64,000 nt of DNA from DATKDU01 sp035649415 (GCA_035649415.1 DASRJP010000321.1:10889-74888), one strand, 5' to 3'. Shown: positions 7,649 through 16,126, counted from the stretch's first letter. Numbers and translations: made by a program. Notes: a model not told the origin generated them from the letters alone.

Positions 7649-9214
7649 TTACTGCCGCGACGCGCCAAAGAAGAAGCTGAAGGTCTGGCGATCGTCGGTG
7701 TCTTCGTAGGAGATGGGGAAGGCGAAGTCGAGGGCCAGGGGAGCGGGGCCCATGGCGGGGATGCTGATCCGCAGACCGAAGCCCGGCGCGACGCGGAAGT
7801 TGTCCTCGATCTCGAGGTTTTCTTCGACCGTGCCGAAGTCGCAGAACAGCACGCCCTTGATCATGTCGTCGGCCGTGAGCGGGAAGAAATACTCGAGCGA
7901 ATTGATCCACTGGAATTCGCCGCCGACACGAACGCCCGTGTCGATCGGCCCCGCCCCACGGAAGCTGAAGCCGCGGAGCGTCGAGAAGCCGCCGGCAAAG
8001 TAGTGCTCAAACAGCGGAGCGTTCTCGCCCAGGAAGCCGAACTGCGTGCTGAAGGCCAGCGTGTGCCGTCCCGAGCCGTCGGGCCGCTCGCGGAGCATCC
8101 AGTATTTGTTGTATTCGACTTCCGCCCGCGGAAAGTCGAAGTCGCCGAAGACTTGTTCCCCGGAGATCTGCACCAGGTGCCCTTCGGTCGGCATGAACGC
8201 CAGATCGCGCGTATCGTGCGCCAGGCCCAGCTTGGCGCCGAACACGTCGCTGCGGCCGAGCACCCGCTCCAGCTCCTCGACGCCGCTTACCCGCGGGTCG
8301 GAAATGCCGACGCTTTCGGCGCGAATGCCGGCGTTCACGGACAAGTCGGGCGTGAGCCGATAGCCGAAGCCGAGCCGACCGCCGTAGCGGGACTCGAAGT
8401 AGTCGAAGTAATTGCGGTCGAAATACGAGGCGCTGATGCTGCTGCTAATGTTGGAGCCGAAGAGGTACGGCTCGGTGAGGCTGATGAGATAGCGCTGCAC
8501 GCGGTTGCCGGGATAGGCTTCCAGTCGCAAGTACTGGGCGCCGCCGCGGAAGGCGCCGCCGCTGAGAAGGTCGTCCCAGCTACGCGGCAGACGCGTGATA
8601 TCGAAGTTGCGTTCCTCGACGGTGATCTGTCCCGTTAGGCCGTTGTTGGAGTTGACCGCCACGCCGAACGAGAATCTCCCCGTGCGGGCTTCCTCGACGA
8701 AGACGTCCAGGTCGGAGGGGGAGGAGAAGATCTGGTCGGGGGACAGCGGCGACAACTGGGGTGCTACGAGCTCTCCGCTGGGAGGCGGATCGAAGACACC
8801 GGTCTCGGGGGGCGGACCGGGGGGCAGCGCTCCCGGCTGAAATGCGGTCACGGGCTGGCCCGCGGCGGGTTGCCCATAACCGCCGGTGGCATCAGCGGCC
8901 GTCATCGGCTGGCGCGTCAGGTCGCTGTTGCCCGGGGCGGCATTGTCGAATGAATTGCTACGGGGATAGCCATAGGCTGGGTTACCACCGGCGGGGGGCG
9001 CTCCGAACTCGGGCGTTTGGCCGCGGATCGTGGCGGCCGCGGACAGCGCCTTGTCGCGAGCAGCAGCGCCTGGCTTTTCGCTCTGTGGGATTTCGATTTC
9101 CGGCGGTCCCATGCCGGGCAGCTCTCCCATCGGCGAGCGCGGCGAAAGCGCCGTGCAGCCTGTCGTCAGCAGCAGGCACGCCGGAAGTAACGGTTTGAGG
9201 GAGAGCTGGGTCAA
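7649..9214 (-). CDS. BamA-like outer membrane barrel as a separate lipoprotein
   Basis: 521 residues from TTG 9214. The N-terminus LPACLLLTTGC looks like a lipoprotein signal with Cys at about 20, followed by a Pro/Gly-rich linker to about residue 170. From about 180 it matches the C-terminal barrel of BamA/TamA: EEARTGRFSFGVAVNSNNGL, SYFDRNYFDYFESRYGGRLG, LGLAHDTRDLAFMPTEGHLV, and the conserved FFAGGFSTLRGFSFRGAGP-type loop (YFAGGFSTLRGF near 415), ending in a C-terminal aromatic strand FSFFFGASRQ. No POTRA domain is present; the POTRA part is encoded by the gene 65 bases upstream (9280-10815). Likely role: assembly of outer membrane proteins, together with that partner. Confidence 0.85.
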   Translation of the reverse strand: MTQLSLKPLLPACLLLTTGCTALSPRSPMGELPGMGPPEIEIPQSEKPGAAARDKALSAAATIRGQTPEFGAPPAGGNPAYGYPRSNSFDNAAPGNSDLTRQPMTAADATGGYGQPAAGQPVTAFQPGALPPGPPPETGVFDPPPSGELVAPQLSPLSPDQIFSSPSDLDVFVEEARTGRFSFGVAVNSNNGLTGQITVEERNFDITRLPRSWDDLLSGGAFRGGAQYLRLEAYPGNRVQRYLISLTEPYLFGSNISSSISASYFDRNYFDYFESRYGGRLGFGYRLTPDLSVNAGIRAESVGISDPRVSGVEELERVLGRSDVFGAKLGLAHDTRDLAFMPTEGHLVQISGEQVFGDFDFPRAEVEYNKYWMLRERPDGSGRHTLAFSTQFGFLGENAPLFEHYFAGGFSTLRGFSFRGAGPIDTGVRVGGEFQWINSLEYFFPLTADDMIKGVLFCDFGTVEENLEIEDNFRVAPGFGLRISIPAMGPAPLALDFAFPISYEDTDDRQTFSFFFGASRQ

Positions 9215-9279
9215 GGAGTTTTGTTCCTGGTGGATTGCGTGCGGGCTGGTCGGCGGGACGACGGCCCGGGTCGCGGCCT

Positions 9280-10815
9280 TCAGCGGGGCGTCGGCAGGGG
9301 CGGCTCCGTGGCGAAGTGGTCGTAAATCGACGGCTCGGCCGCCGGCGGCAATTGGCTTGGCACGGAGGCGGCGGGCGGCGGCGTCTCATCGGGATTTTGC
9401 GCGCGAACGGTCATTTCGGCGTTACGCCTTTGGGCCAGCGGGCGAACCGAATCCAGCGAGGGCGGGTTGACCCGGATCCGCGGTGGCTCTCCCTCGGTCA
9501 CGCTGGTGATGAAAACCTGTGACCGCTTGAGGCGAATCTCGTCTTCTTTCACTTTTCGCATGTCGATCGTGTCGCCATGCCGCAGCGACAGGCGGTTGAG
9601 AATCACCGTCTCGCGGGTGTGGGGGAAGTCGCCTTTGATGTGCACATTGATGTTGCCGACGTGGAAGATGTTTCCTTCCTTGACGTGATACACGAGGTCC
9701 AGCTCGCCCGGATCGAGGTGGAATCGCAGGTCGGGCTGGATGTCGGCAAACACGTACCCCTGACTGCCGTAGAGGTCCACGAGCAGGTTCACGTCCCGGT
9801 TCATGTCCGACTGGTTGAACTTCTGGCCGCGCTTGAGCTTCAAAAACGTAAGCAGCGGCTCGGGCCGGAACTTGGTGACGCCGTCGATGACGACGTTGCG
9901 GACGGTGTAACGCGGGCCCTCATCGATAATGAACTTGATCGTCAGCCATTTGGCGTCGTCGTCGAAGATCAGCTCGCGACCGACGCGGGCGCTGAAGTAG
10001 CCCAGGGCGCGGTAATACGCGGTCAATTTCTGGACGTCCTGATCGATCTTTTCGCGATCGACCTTGCCGCGAATGAAGTACCAGAAGTAGCCAGGCTTGG
10101 ATTCGATCTGAGTCTTGAGTCGTTCGTCGCCGACGATCGTGTTCCCCTCGAACTCGACATTCGAGATGCGCTGGAGATGTCCTTCGTTGATCACGAAGAT
10201 CACGTTCCGGTCGCCCGGCTGATCCCCTTCCAGGATGGTCACGGTCGCCTTGGGGTGGCCGCTGCGGTGGTAAAGCTCCTCGATCACGCGGCGGGCATTG
10301 TCAACGGCAAAGGCGCTAAGCGGATCGCCTTCCTTCAGGCCATGCTCCTTGTTCAGTTTCTTCTCGGAGATGTCGCGGTTTCCCAGATGCTTCACTTTGC
10401 GAATGCGCGGCCGCTCGAAGAGCTGATAGATGAGCACGATGCCGCCGTCGGTCTGGCGGGTGAAGGTTTTCACTTCGCGGTACAGGCCGCAGGCGTGCAG
10501 TCGGCGCACGTCCCCTTGCACCGTTTCGGGATCGAAGTCGCGGTCCTTTCGCGAGTGCAAGTGCTTTTGCACTTCCTGCTGGCGCTCGGGAGGGACTCCC
10601 AGGATCTCGACTGCCGCCACGATCTGCCGCTGGCCGCCCAGCGGCGTGGAGGGGGTCAGCGGCTGGGCTCCGGGAGGCGCGTCCGTTTGCGCCGGCGCAG
10701 GCAGGGCTACCTGGCTCCAGACAATCGCCGCGATCGTTGCCCAAGTAAGAGGAATCGCGACGAAACCAGGCTGCCCCACGGGGGATCGGCGAACAATGCG
10801 TGTGGTCAGCGGCAT
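9280..10815 (-). CDS. BamA-like POTRA-domain protein without barrel
   Basis: 511 residues. A GGGAGG lies 6 bases before ATG 10815. An N-terminal hydrophobic segment (residues 20-42, ending LPAPAQ) looks like a signal peptide. Then four to five POTRA repeats: VAAVEILGVPPER (65-140), RKVKHLGNRDISEKKLNKE (140-220), ISNVEFEGNTIVGDERLK (220-310), RNVVIDGVTKFRPEPLL (310-390) and HVGNINVHIKGDFPHTRE (390-455). The protein ends in a Pro-rich tail EPPLPTPR where the beta barrel should begin. The barrel is encoded by the next gene in another frame. The two genes form one operon. Either the outer membrane insertase is naturally made of two proteins, or a frameshift has separated them; the downstream gene's own lipoprotein signal favours the former. 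Confidence 0.85.
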   Translation of the reverse strand: MPLTTRIVRRSPVGQPGFVAIPLTWATIAAIVWSQVALPAPAQTDAPPGAQPLTPSTPLGGQRQIVAAVEILGVPPERQQEVQKHLHSRKDRDFDPETVQGDVRRLHACGLYREVKTFTRQTDGGIVLIYQLFERPRIRKVKHLGNRDISEKKLNKEHGLKEGDPLSAFAVDNARRVIEELYHRSGHPKATVTILEGDQPGDRNVIFVINEGHLQRISNVEFEGNTIVGDERLKTQIESKPGYFWYFIRGKVDREKIDQDVQKLTAYYRALGYFSARVGRELIFDDDAKWLTIKFIIDEGPRYTVRNVVIDGVTKFRPEPLLTFLKLKRGQKFNQSDMNRDVNLLVDLYGSQGYVFADIQPDLRFHLDPGELDLVYHVKEGNIFHVGNINVHIKGDFPHTRETVILNRLSLRHGDTIDMRKVKEDEIRLKRSQVFITSVTEGEPPRIRVNPPSLDSVRPLAQRRNAEMTVRAQNPDETPPPAASVPSQLPPAAEPSIYDHFATEPPLPTPR

Positions 10816-11000
10816 TCAAGCCTCCCGCGCCCGAGATCGGCCACTGGCCGCGCAGGGGAAATCCCCCGGATTTGGCGGCAATGGCCGCGTATCAGTATCT
10901 GAAAGCTCCCGGCGGGACAAGGTGAATTTGCCGGGAATTGAAGACCGAAATGAGTGATTGGGCAAGGGGCGCAGGGTCACTGCTGGCGGGCATACGCCTC

Positions 11001-11030
11001 TGGACAGGTTGCGGACTGGTCCGCTAGACT
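11001..11030 (+). promoter_or_regulatory. Promoter of rpsU
   Basis: TGGACA (11001-11006), 18-base spacer, TAGACT (11025-11030). The rpsU ATG lies 69 bases downstream of the -10 box. Confidence 0.45.
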
Positions 11031-11098
11031 ACGAGGCTCGCGAAACATAATCTGGGAAAGCACTTGGGTCGTCAAAAGCCCCCTTACTGGTAGGCAAG

Positions 11099-11296
11099 AT
11101 GGTCAAGCTTGTAGTTCGAGACCGAGAAAGCATTCAGGAAGCGGTACGCCGCTTTCGCAAGCTGGTGGAGCGCAGCGGCATCAAGAAAGAGATGCGGCGC
11201 CGAGAATACTACGAAAAACCGAGCGAAATCCGCCGCCGGGCCCGCCTGCGAGCCGAGCGCCGCGCCCGTCGCGGACGGCTGACGCCCGGACTCTGA
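11099..11296 (+). CDS. rpsU: 30S ribosomal protein S21
   Basis: 65 residues, the normal size for bS21. The start MVKLVVRDRESIQEAVRRFR and the basic second half (KKEMRRREYYEKPSEIRRR, then RRARRGRLTPGL) are diagnostic. bS21 binds the small subunit near the anti-Shine-Dalgarno of 16S rRNA. The RBS is weak (AGGCAAG directly before the ATG). The gene stands alone with its own promoter-like pair at 11001-11030. Confidence 0.95.
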   Translation: MVKLVVRDRESIQEAVRRFRKLVERSGIKKEMRRREYYEKPSEIRRRARLRAERRARRGRLTPGL

Positions 11297-11398
11297 TCGC
11301 GACGCTTCTGTCGTCTCCCTGGCGGCCGGCTAGCAGGGCCGCACGGGGCGAATTGGCCGAGATTTTCTGCCCCGCGAAACTTCTGCCTGGCGGCGAGG

Positions 11399-11428
11399 TT
11401 GTATCGTTAGCGACCAATCGAATAGAAT
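11399..11428 (+). promoter_or_regulatory. Promoter of the deiodinase-like gene
   Basis: TTGTAT (11399-11404), 18-base spacer, TAGAAT (11423-11428). The predicted start site (about 11436) abuts the palindrome at 11437-11452. Confidence 0.45.
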
Positions 11429-11436
11429 ACGAATAG

Positions 11437-11452
11437 TTAGCTTACAAACTAA
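11437..11452. promoter_or_regulatory. Imperfect palindrome before ATG 11461, putative operator
   Basis: TTAGCTT-AC-AAACTAA: arms match in 6 of 7 positions. It sits between the predicted transcription start and the ATG, with only 8 bases to the start codon and no Shine-Dalgarno, so the transcript may be nearly leaderless or the site may block both transcription and translation. Layout resembles BlaI/MecI-type operators (inference). Confidence 0.45.
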
Positions 11453-11460
11453 ATTGTCTC

Positions 11461-12126
11461 ATGACTGCCAGACGAATACTCACCGGGATGCTGCTGCTGG
11501 CGTCGGTCGCCACCATAGTTGCGGCCGGGAACACGGTCCTCAGGTGGCAGGCGGCCATCGCGTCCCTGGCAACTCCCGTCCTGGTCCTGCCGCCGCATCC
11601 AGCGCCGCGTGTTGGACAGATGGCGCCCGACTTCGAGCTGCCGAGTGCCGACGGCAGCCGATCCGTGCGGCTGAGCAGCTTTCGCGGCCAGCGGCCCGTG
11701 GCCCTGGTCTTTGCGTCGATTACGTGCCCCTATTTCCGCAATGAAGCGCAGGCGCTGGAGCGGCTGTACCGCCAGTATGGCGACCAGGTCCAATTCCTGC
11801 TCGTCTATCAGCGGGAGGCGCATTCGGTGGGAACCACGCCTGTTCCCGAAAATGACGCCGACGGGATTGCCATCTGTCCTCCGCAGTCGCTGGCGGAGCG
11901 GAGCCAGGATTGCCAGCAGGCCGGCCACAAGCTGTCGCTGACAATCCCGTCGCTCGTGGATCAACTGAACGACCGCGTGGCGTACGACTACATGAGCGAC
12001 CCGGTGCGGCTGTATCTGGTGGACGTTTCGGGAAAGATCGTCTTTCAGACCGCTCAGGGACCGTGGTCGTTCCGCGCGCAGGACCTGGAGCAGGCGATTC
12101 TGGCGTCGCTGCCGGCAGTGCCGTAG
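11461..12126 (+). CDS. Deiodinase-like thioredoxin-fold protein (Cys form)
   Basis: 221 residues. An N-terminal hydrophobic segment (residues 7-22) anchors or exports it. From residue 50 there is a redoxin fold: APRVGQMAPDFELPSADGSR, SSFRGQRPVALVFASITCPY. The C-terminal half carries the iodothyronine-deiodinase-family signature: FLLVYQREAHSVG, a nearby CQQAGHKLSLTIPSLVDQL, RLYLVDVSGKIVFQ and GPWSF. The position of the catalytic selenocysteine of vertebrate deiodinases is Cys (TGC) in FASITCPYF, followed by Pro as in the family. Bacterial members are thought to be thiol reductases or peroxidases; the substrate is unknown. It is transcribed alone from a promoter/palindrome at 11399-11452 and converges on the pilus operon, 15 bases away. 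Confidence 0.8.
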   Translation: MTARRILTGMLLLASVATIVAAGNTVLRWQAAIASLATPVLVLPPHPAPRVGQMAPDFELPSADGSRSVRLSSFRGQRPVALVFASITCPYFRNEAQALERLYRQYGDQVQFLLVYQREAHSVGTTPVPENDADGIAICPPQSLAERSQDCQQAGHKLSLTIPSLVDQLNDRVAYDYMSDPVRLYLVDVSGKIVFQTAQGPWSFRAQDLEQAILASLPAVP

Positions 12127-12141
12127 CGATTTTCCAGTCCG

Positions 12142-13341
12142 CTAGCTCGGCCTGCTCAGCGAGAAGATCGGCAATAGCAGTCCCATGGCAATGCTGCCGA
12201 CGACGGCGCCCATCACGATGATCAGCAGCGGTTCGATCAGGCTGGTCGTGGCTTTGATCGCCGTTTCGACCTCGCGGTCGTAGTAGACGCTGACCTTGGC
12301 CAGCACGGTGTCGAGCTTGGCGGTCTCTTCGCCCGAGTTGATCATCTGCACCAGCGTGGGGGGAAACAGCGGGCTGCCGCGCAGCGAATCGGCAATCCGG
12401 TCCCCCTGCGTGATCTTTTCGAGCACGCCGAGCCAGACCTGTTCGTAGTAGTAGTTGCCGGCGACTTCCCCGGCCATCCGAATGCAGTCCAGCATCGAAA
12501 CGCCGGCGGCGACCATGGTGCCCAGCGTGCGCACGCTGCGGCTGAGGATCACCTTGCGATTCAGCGCCCCCAGCAGCGGAATATGGATCTTGAGCCAGTC
12601 GAAAAACTTGCGCCCCTCCGCGGTTCGCCGCGCCACGAAGAACGCCACGACTGCCGCCACCGCCGCCAGTGCCCACAGGTACCAGTAGTCGATCAGCACG
12701 TGCGACGCGCTGATGAGAAACCGCGTCATCAGCGGCAGTTTGATTCCTTTTCGCTGAAACAGCGGCTGGAACTTCGGCATCACGTAGGTCAGCAGAAAGG
12801 TAGTCACGCCGATGGCCAGCACCAGCATCACGGCCGGATAGGCCATCGCCGCCCGGATCTTCTGCCGCGTTTCGAGCTGCTTCCGCTGGTATTCGGCAAT
12901 GGTGTCGAGCATCTGGCCGAGCGTCCCGGTGTGCTCGCTGGCCTTGATCAGGGAGATGTAGGTCCTGTCGAAGTATTTCGGATGGCGCGCCAGCGCCGCC
13001 GAGAAGTCCTCGCCGGATTCCACCTGGCTTTTGAGGTCGGCGAGCACCGATTTCAGCGTGCGGTTGGCTTCCTGCTGCGCGAGGCTGTCCAGGGCGACCG
13101 ACAGGGTGATGCCGGTGTCCACCATGACGGCCAGTTGGCTGGTGGCGTAAATGATGTCGCTGGCGCCGATCCGCTGGGGAAAGAGTTCCAGGCCTGAGCC
13201 TTCTTCTTCCAGATCGAGGATTTGCAGGCCGTCCTTGCGGAGACGGCTGGCGGCCTCGTCGCGGTTTTCGGCTTCGATCGTCCCCTCGTGCACTTTGCCG
13301 AGGACGTCTCGGGCCCGATAGTCGAAGTTGATCGCGGTCAT
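12142..13341 (-). CDS. gspF: Type II secretion/type IV pilus inner membrane protein F
   Basis: 399 residues, normal for GspF/PilC/MshG. N-terminal VHEGTIEAENRDEAASRLR is the usual opening. Two T2SSF domains are visible (about 65-190 and 270-390), each with the motif G-x-S-L: MVDTGITLSVALDSLA and MVAAGVSMLDCIRMAGEVAG, and the following GDRIADSL and MINSGEETAKLDTVL. Membrane segments lie near 168-190, 218-240 and 370-392. It forms the platform that couples the ATPase (GspE, 70 bases upstream) to pseudopilin assembly. Last gene of the pilus locus. Confidence 0.93.
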   Translation of the reverse strand: MTAINFDYRARDVLGKVHEGTIEAENRDEAASRLRKDGLQILDLEEEGSGLELFPQRIGASDIIYATSQLAVMVDTGITLSVALDSLAQQEANRTLKSVLADLKSQVESGEDFSAALARHPKYFDRTYISLIKASEHTGTLGQMLDTIAEYQRKQLETRQKIRAAMAYPAVMLVLAIGVTTFLLTYVMPKFQPLFQRKGIKLPLMTRFLISASHVLIDYWYLWALAAVAAVVAFFVARRTAEGRKFFDWLKIHIPLLGALNRKVILSRSVRTLGTMVAAGVSMLDCIRMAGEVAGNYYYEQVWLGVLEKITQGDRIADSLRGSPLFPPTLVQMINSGEETAKLDTVLAKVSVYYDREVETAIKATTSLIEPLLIIVMGAVVGSIAMGLLLPIFSLSRPS

Positions 13342-13411
13342 GCCTGCACTCTCAGGTCGTGGTCGATGTCTTCCCGGTCAAGCGGCCGTCACGCGGCCGA
13401 TCGCGGGGCTC

Positions 13412-15205
13412 TCATGTATCGGGCGCGGCGGCCGCGGCAGCGGACGCTTCGTCCACCGGCGGCGTCGAACCGCGCTTGTCCAGCAGCGAGCCAAAGTCCC
13501 CGGAGATCTGGATCACTTCTTCTACCGTGGTCAGTCCTTCGCGAACCTTGCGGAAACCGTCGTGCCGCAGCGTAACCATGCCGGCGGCAACCCCCAGCCG
13601 GCGGATGTCTCCGATCGACGCGTCCGCCACGATCGCGTCCCGCAGTTCGTCTCCGATCCCCATGATTTCGTGGATCCCCAGCCGGCCGCTGTAGCCCGTG
13701 TTGCGGCATTTGCGGCAGCCGACCCCTTTGTAAAATCTGTCCATCGCATAGCCGGTCCGCTCCAGCGCCCGCTTCAGTTGCCGCGGCGGGTCATAGGCCT
13801 CGCGGCATTTGAGGCACACTTTGCGCACCAGGCGCTGGGCGAGGATCATATTCAGTGCGGCGCTGATCAGGTACGGCTCGACCCCCATGTTCACGAGACG
13901 CGTGATTGCCGAGGGAGCGTCGTTGGTGTGCAGCGTGCTGAGCACGAGGTGGCCGGTGAGGGCGGCCTGAATGGCGGTGCGGGCGGTCTCTTCGTCGCGA
14001 ATTTCGCCGACCATGATCACGTCCGGGTCCTGCCGCAAGAGTTGGCGGAGGGCCTTGGAGAACGTCAGGCCGACGCGCTCCTGCACCTGAAACTGATTGA
14101 GGAGCGGCAAATGGTATTCGATCGGATCCTCAACGGTGCAGATGTTGTTCTCCATCGAGGCGATCTCGGCCAGCGCGGCGTAGAGCGTGGTCGATTTGCC
14201 GCTGCCGGTCGGACCGGTGACCAGGACGATCCCGTTAGGGGCCTGGATGCAGGTCTGGAACTGGACCAGCACGTCCTCGGCAAAACCAAGGTCGCGGAGA
14301 TTGAGAGAGACGGCCCGCGTATCGAGCACGCGAATCACCGTTTTTTCTCCGCGGTTGCTGGGGAAGGTGCTGACGCGGAGGTCGATCTTGCGGCCGTCGA
14401 GCATGACGTGCACGCGGCCGTCCTGGGGCAGCCGCCGCTCGCTGATATCCAGGCCGGCCATGATCTTGATGCGGCTGGTGATCGCGGACAGCAGGTGCAG
14501 CGGGACCTCGAGCGACTTGTAGAGCTTGCCGTCGATGCGATTGCGGACGCGCGTGCAGCGCTCCGCCGGCTCGATGTGAATGTCGCTGGCCCCTTCACGG
14601 ACGGCATTGAAGATCATGTAGTTGACCAGGCGGATCACCGGGGACTGGCCGGCCACTTCGGTGGCGTCGCTGATGTCCTCGATGGCGTCCTCGATGAGCG
14701 TGACCTCGGCGTGCTCCTGGTCCTCGATGATGTCGTCAATGACGAAGGTTTTGGAGTCCGGCAGCGTGGTGATCATCCGCCGGATGTCTTTGCTCGTGGT
14801 GGAAACGATCTGCACTTCCATCCGCGTCAGGCTGCGGATTTCGTCGATCAAAAAGAGATTGCTGGGCTCGGTGACCGCGACGATGATCGTCTCCCGGATG
14901 CGAAACAGCGGAAAGACGAGATTTTTCTCGATATATTCCCGCGGCAGCACGTCCACCACCTTGGGGTCGGCCAGCCGGGGCTCGAGCTTGGCGTAGGGGA
15001 CGTTGTAAACGCTGGCCAGGCACTCGGTGATGTGGTCCTCGGTGCAGTGCCCCAGATCGACGAGGATTTCGCCCAGCAGCTTCCCCTTCCCTGTGCGCTG
15101 CTGCACCTCGAGCGCCGCCTGGATCTGGTCGATCGTGGCGTAGCCGCGCTCGACCAGGATGTTTCCCAAACGTTTGGGACCGGCGGTGGGTGCGGAGGTT
15201 GTCAT
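13412..15205 (-). CDS. gspE: Type II secretion/type IV pilus assembly ATPase
   Basis: 597 residues. N-terminal MshEN/GspE_N domain (1-150: LGNILVERGYATIDQIQAAL, LGEILVDLGHCTEDHITECL), which in MshE binds cyclic di-GMP. The ATPase domain has Asp-box GASDIHIEPAE, Walker A GPTGSGKST near 333, Walker B DPDVIMVGEIRDEETA near 395 and His-box LSTLHTNDAP. A tetracysteine zinc site CLKC...CRKC lies near 475-510. An Ala-rich tail ends the protein. It powers extension of the pseudopilus or pilus. The order secretin, TPR, ATPase, GspF matches MSHA loci; a 135-base gap with a palindromic repeat separates it from the STAS gene. Confidence 0.94.
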   Translation of the reverse strand: MTTSAPTAGPKRLGNILVERGYATIDQIQAALEVQQRTGKGKLLGEILVDLGHCTEDHITECLASVYNVPYAKLEPRLADPKVVDVLPREYIEKNLVFPLFRIRETIIVAVTEPSNLFLIDEIRSLTRMEVQIVSTTSKDIRRMITTLPDSKTFVIDDIIEDQEHAEVTLIEDAIEDISDATEVAGQSPVIRLVNYMIFNAVREGASDIHIEPAERCTRVRNRIDGKLYKSLEVPLHLLSAITSRIKIMAGLDISERRLPQDGRVHVMLDGRKIDLRVSTFPSNRGEKTVIRVLDTRAVSLNLRDLGFAEDVLVQFQTCIQAPNGIVLVTGPTGSGKSTTLYAALAEIASMENNICTVEDPIEYHLPLLNQFQVQERVGLTFSKALRQLLRQDPDVIMVGEIRDEETARTAIQAALTGHLVLSTLHTNDAPSAITRLVNMGVEPYLISAALNMILAQRLVRKVCLKCREAYDPPRQLKRALERTGYAMDRFYKGVGCRKCRNTGYSGRLGIHEIMGIGDELRDAIVADASIGDIRRLGVAAGMVTLRHDGFRKVREGLTTVEEVIQISGDFGSLLDKRGSTPPVDEASAAAAAAPDT

Positions 15206-15246
15206 GGGTCGGCTTCGGGGGATCAGTTTGCAGTCCAGGTGTCGGG

Positions 15247-15320
15247 GTGTGCGGGTATGAGGGTGTGCGAGTCGTTGGAATCTGCCACCCTCACACTCTC
15301 ACACCCGCATACCCGCATAC
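15247..15320. repeat. Imperfect palindrome of GGGTGTGCGGGTATG words
   Basis: Left arm GTGTGCGGGTATGAGGGTG (from 15247) and right arm ending in CACACCCGCATACCCGCATAC minus its last base (to 15320) are near-perfect inverted repeats. It lies between the STAS gene and gspE inside the pilus locus and is not bound to a T-run. Confidence 0.7.
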
Positions 15321-15340
15321 TTCGCGACATCAGTCATGCG

Positions 15341-15667
15341 CTAAACAAAGCTCCTTACCGCTTCAATCACCGTGTCGTACACCTCAAGCTGCTGGTCGAT
15401 GCGGGTGATTTCCAGGATCTTGCGGTTGACGATGTTGCTGGTGGAAATCTTCAGGTCCCCCTCCATGGCCCGCAGCGCTTCCTGAGCGTTGATGATCGCT
15501 TCCAGCCCGGCGCTGTCGATCGTTTCCGTGCCGTCCAGATCAATGACCACGTTGGGCCGCTCGAGCGCGGTCAGGAACGACTCCAGGTTCTCCGAGCGGT
15601 CGCCCCCCAGCTCCTCCGGAGTGTGTACGACCATCACGTCGCCAAAGACTTCGGTGGGAAGTTTCAC
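15341..15667 (-). CDS. STAS-domain protein (anti-sigma-antagonist type)
   Basis: 108 residues, a complete single STAS domain. The segment PNVVIDLDGTETIDSAGLEA carries the conserved D-S-A-G loop in which Ser (about residue 52) is phosphorylated in SpoIIAA/RsbV relatives. The C-terminal helix region is VYDTVIEAVRSFV. Its usual partners, an anti-sigma kinase and a PP2C phosphatase, are not in the window. It is encoded 30 bases after the CheY-like gene, so it probably belongs to the same signalling module within the pilus locus. Confidence 0.85.
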   Translation of the reverse strand: MKLPTEVFGDVMVVHTPEELGGDRSENLESFLTALERPNVVIDLDGTETIDSAGLEAIINAQEALRAMEGDLKISTSNIVNRKILEITRIDQQLEVYDTVIEAVRSFV

Positions 15668-15697
15668 GCTGCGCCCCTTCTGGAGTCGGCCTGATGT

Positions 15698-16126
15698 CTA
15701 GAGAACTTGCGTCAGATTCGAGGCATGGGACGGCGGCGGCTCCCCCAGTCCCAGGATGGCCTCCACGTGCTGGAACAGCTCCCGCGGGCTGAACGGCTTG
15801 CCCAGCAGCATGTAAATGCCGTAGTTCTCCTTCAGGTCGTGCGGAGAAAGCTCGAAGCCCTTGCCGGTGAGCATGATCACCGGGATGTGGGCGGTGCCTG
15901 GGTTGTTCTTAATCCGCTCAGCCAGCGACAGGCCGCTGAGCCGCGGCATCTGGCAATCGGTGACGACCACGTCCGGGACCTGTTTCTGGATCAAGTCCCA
16001 AGCCTCTTCGCCGTCGCAGGCGCAAGTGACGTCGTAGCCGGCGCGCTTGAACTTGAACTCCGCAGCCCGCAGGATGTGGACTTCGTCGTCGCAGAGCAGG
16101 ATGCGTTTTGAGGCTGCTTGCATCAT
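15698..16126 (-). CDS. Single-domain response regulator (CheY-like)
   Basis: 142 residues, one receiver domain and no output domain. Acidic pocket LLCDDE near 12-16, phospho-acceptor Asp in VVTDCQMP near 57, switch Thr in IMLTGKG near 87 and Lys in LLGKPFS near 110. A short tail EPPPSHASNLTQVL follows. Two adjacent ATG codons (16126, 16123) can start it. It lies downstream of the histidine kinase (219-base gap with an AT-rich repeat) and upstream of the STAS gene, which suggests that it acts through protein contacts, perhaps on the pilus motor, and not as a transcription factor. Confidence 0.9.
   Translation of the reverse strand: MMQAASKRILLCDDEVHILRAAEFKFKRAGYDVTCACDGEEAWDLIQKQVPDVVVTDCQMPRLSGLSLAERIKNNPGTAHIPVIMLTGKGFELSPHDLKENYGIYMLLGKPFSPRELFQHVEAILGLGEPPPSHASNLTQVL

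Noticed and set aside
11710..11740. Selenocysteine in the deiodinase-like protein
   Set aside because: The codon at the catalytic place is TGC (Cys), not TGA.
13328..15694. 788-codon open frame on the plus strand
   Set aside because: Fully antisense to gspF start, gspE and STAS, whose motifs are unmistakable; a GC-rich shadow frame.
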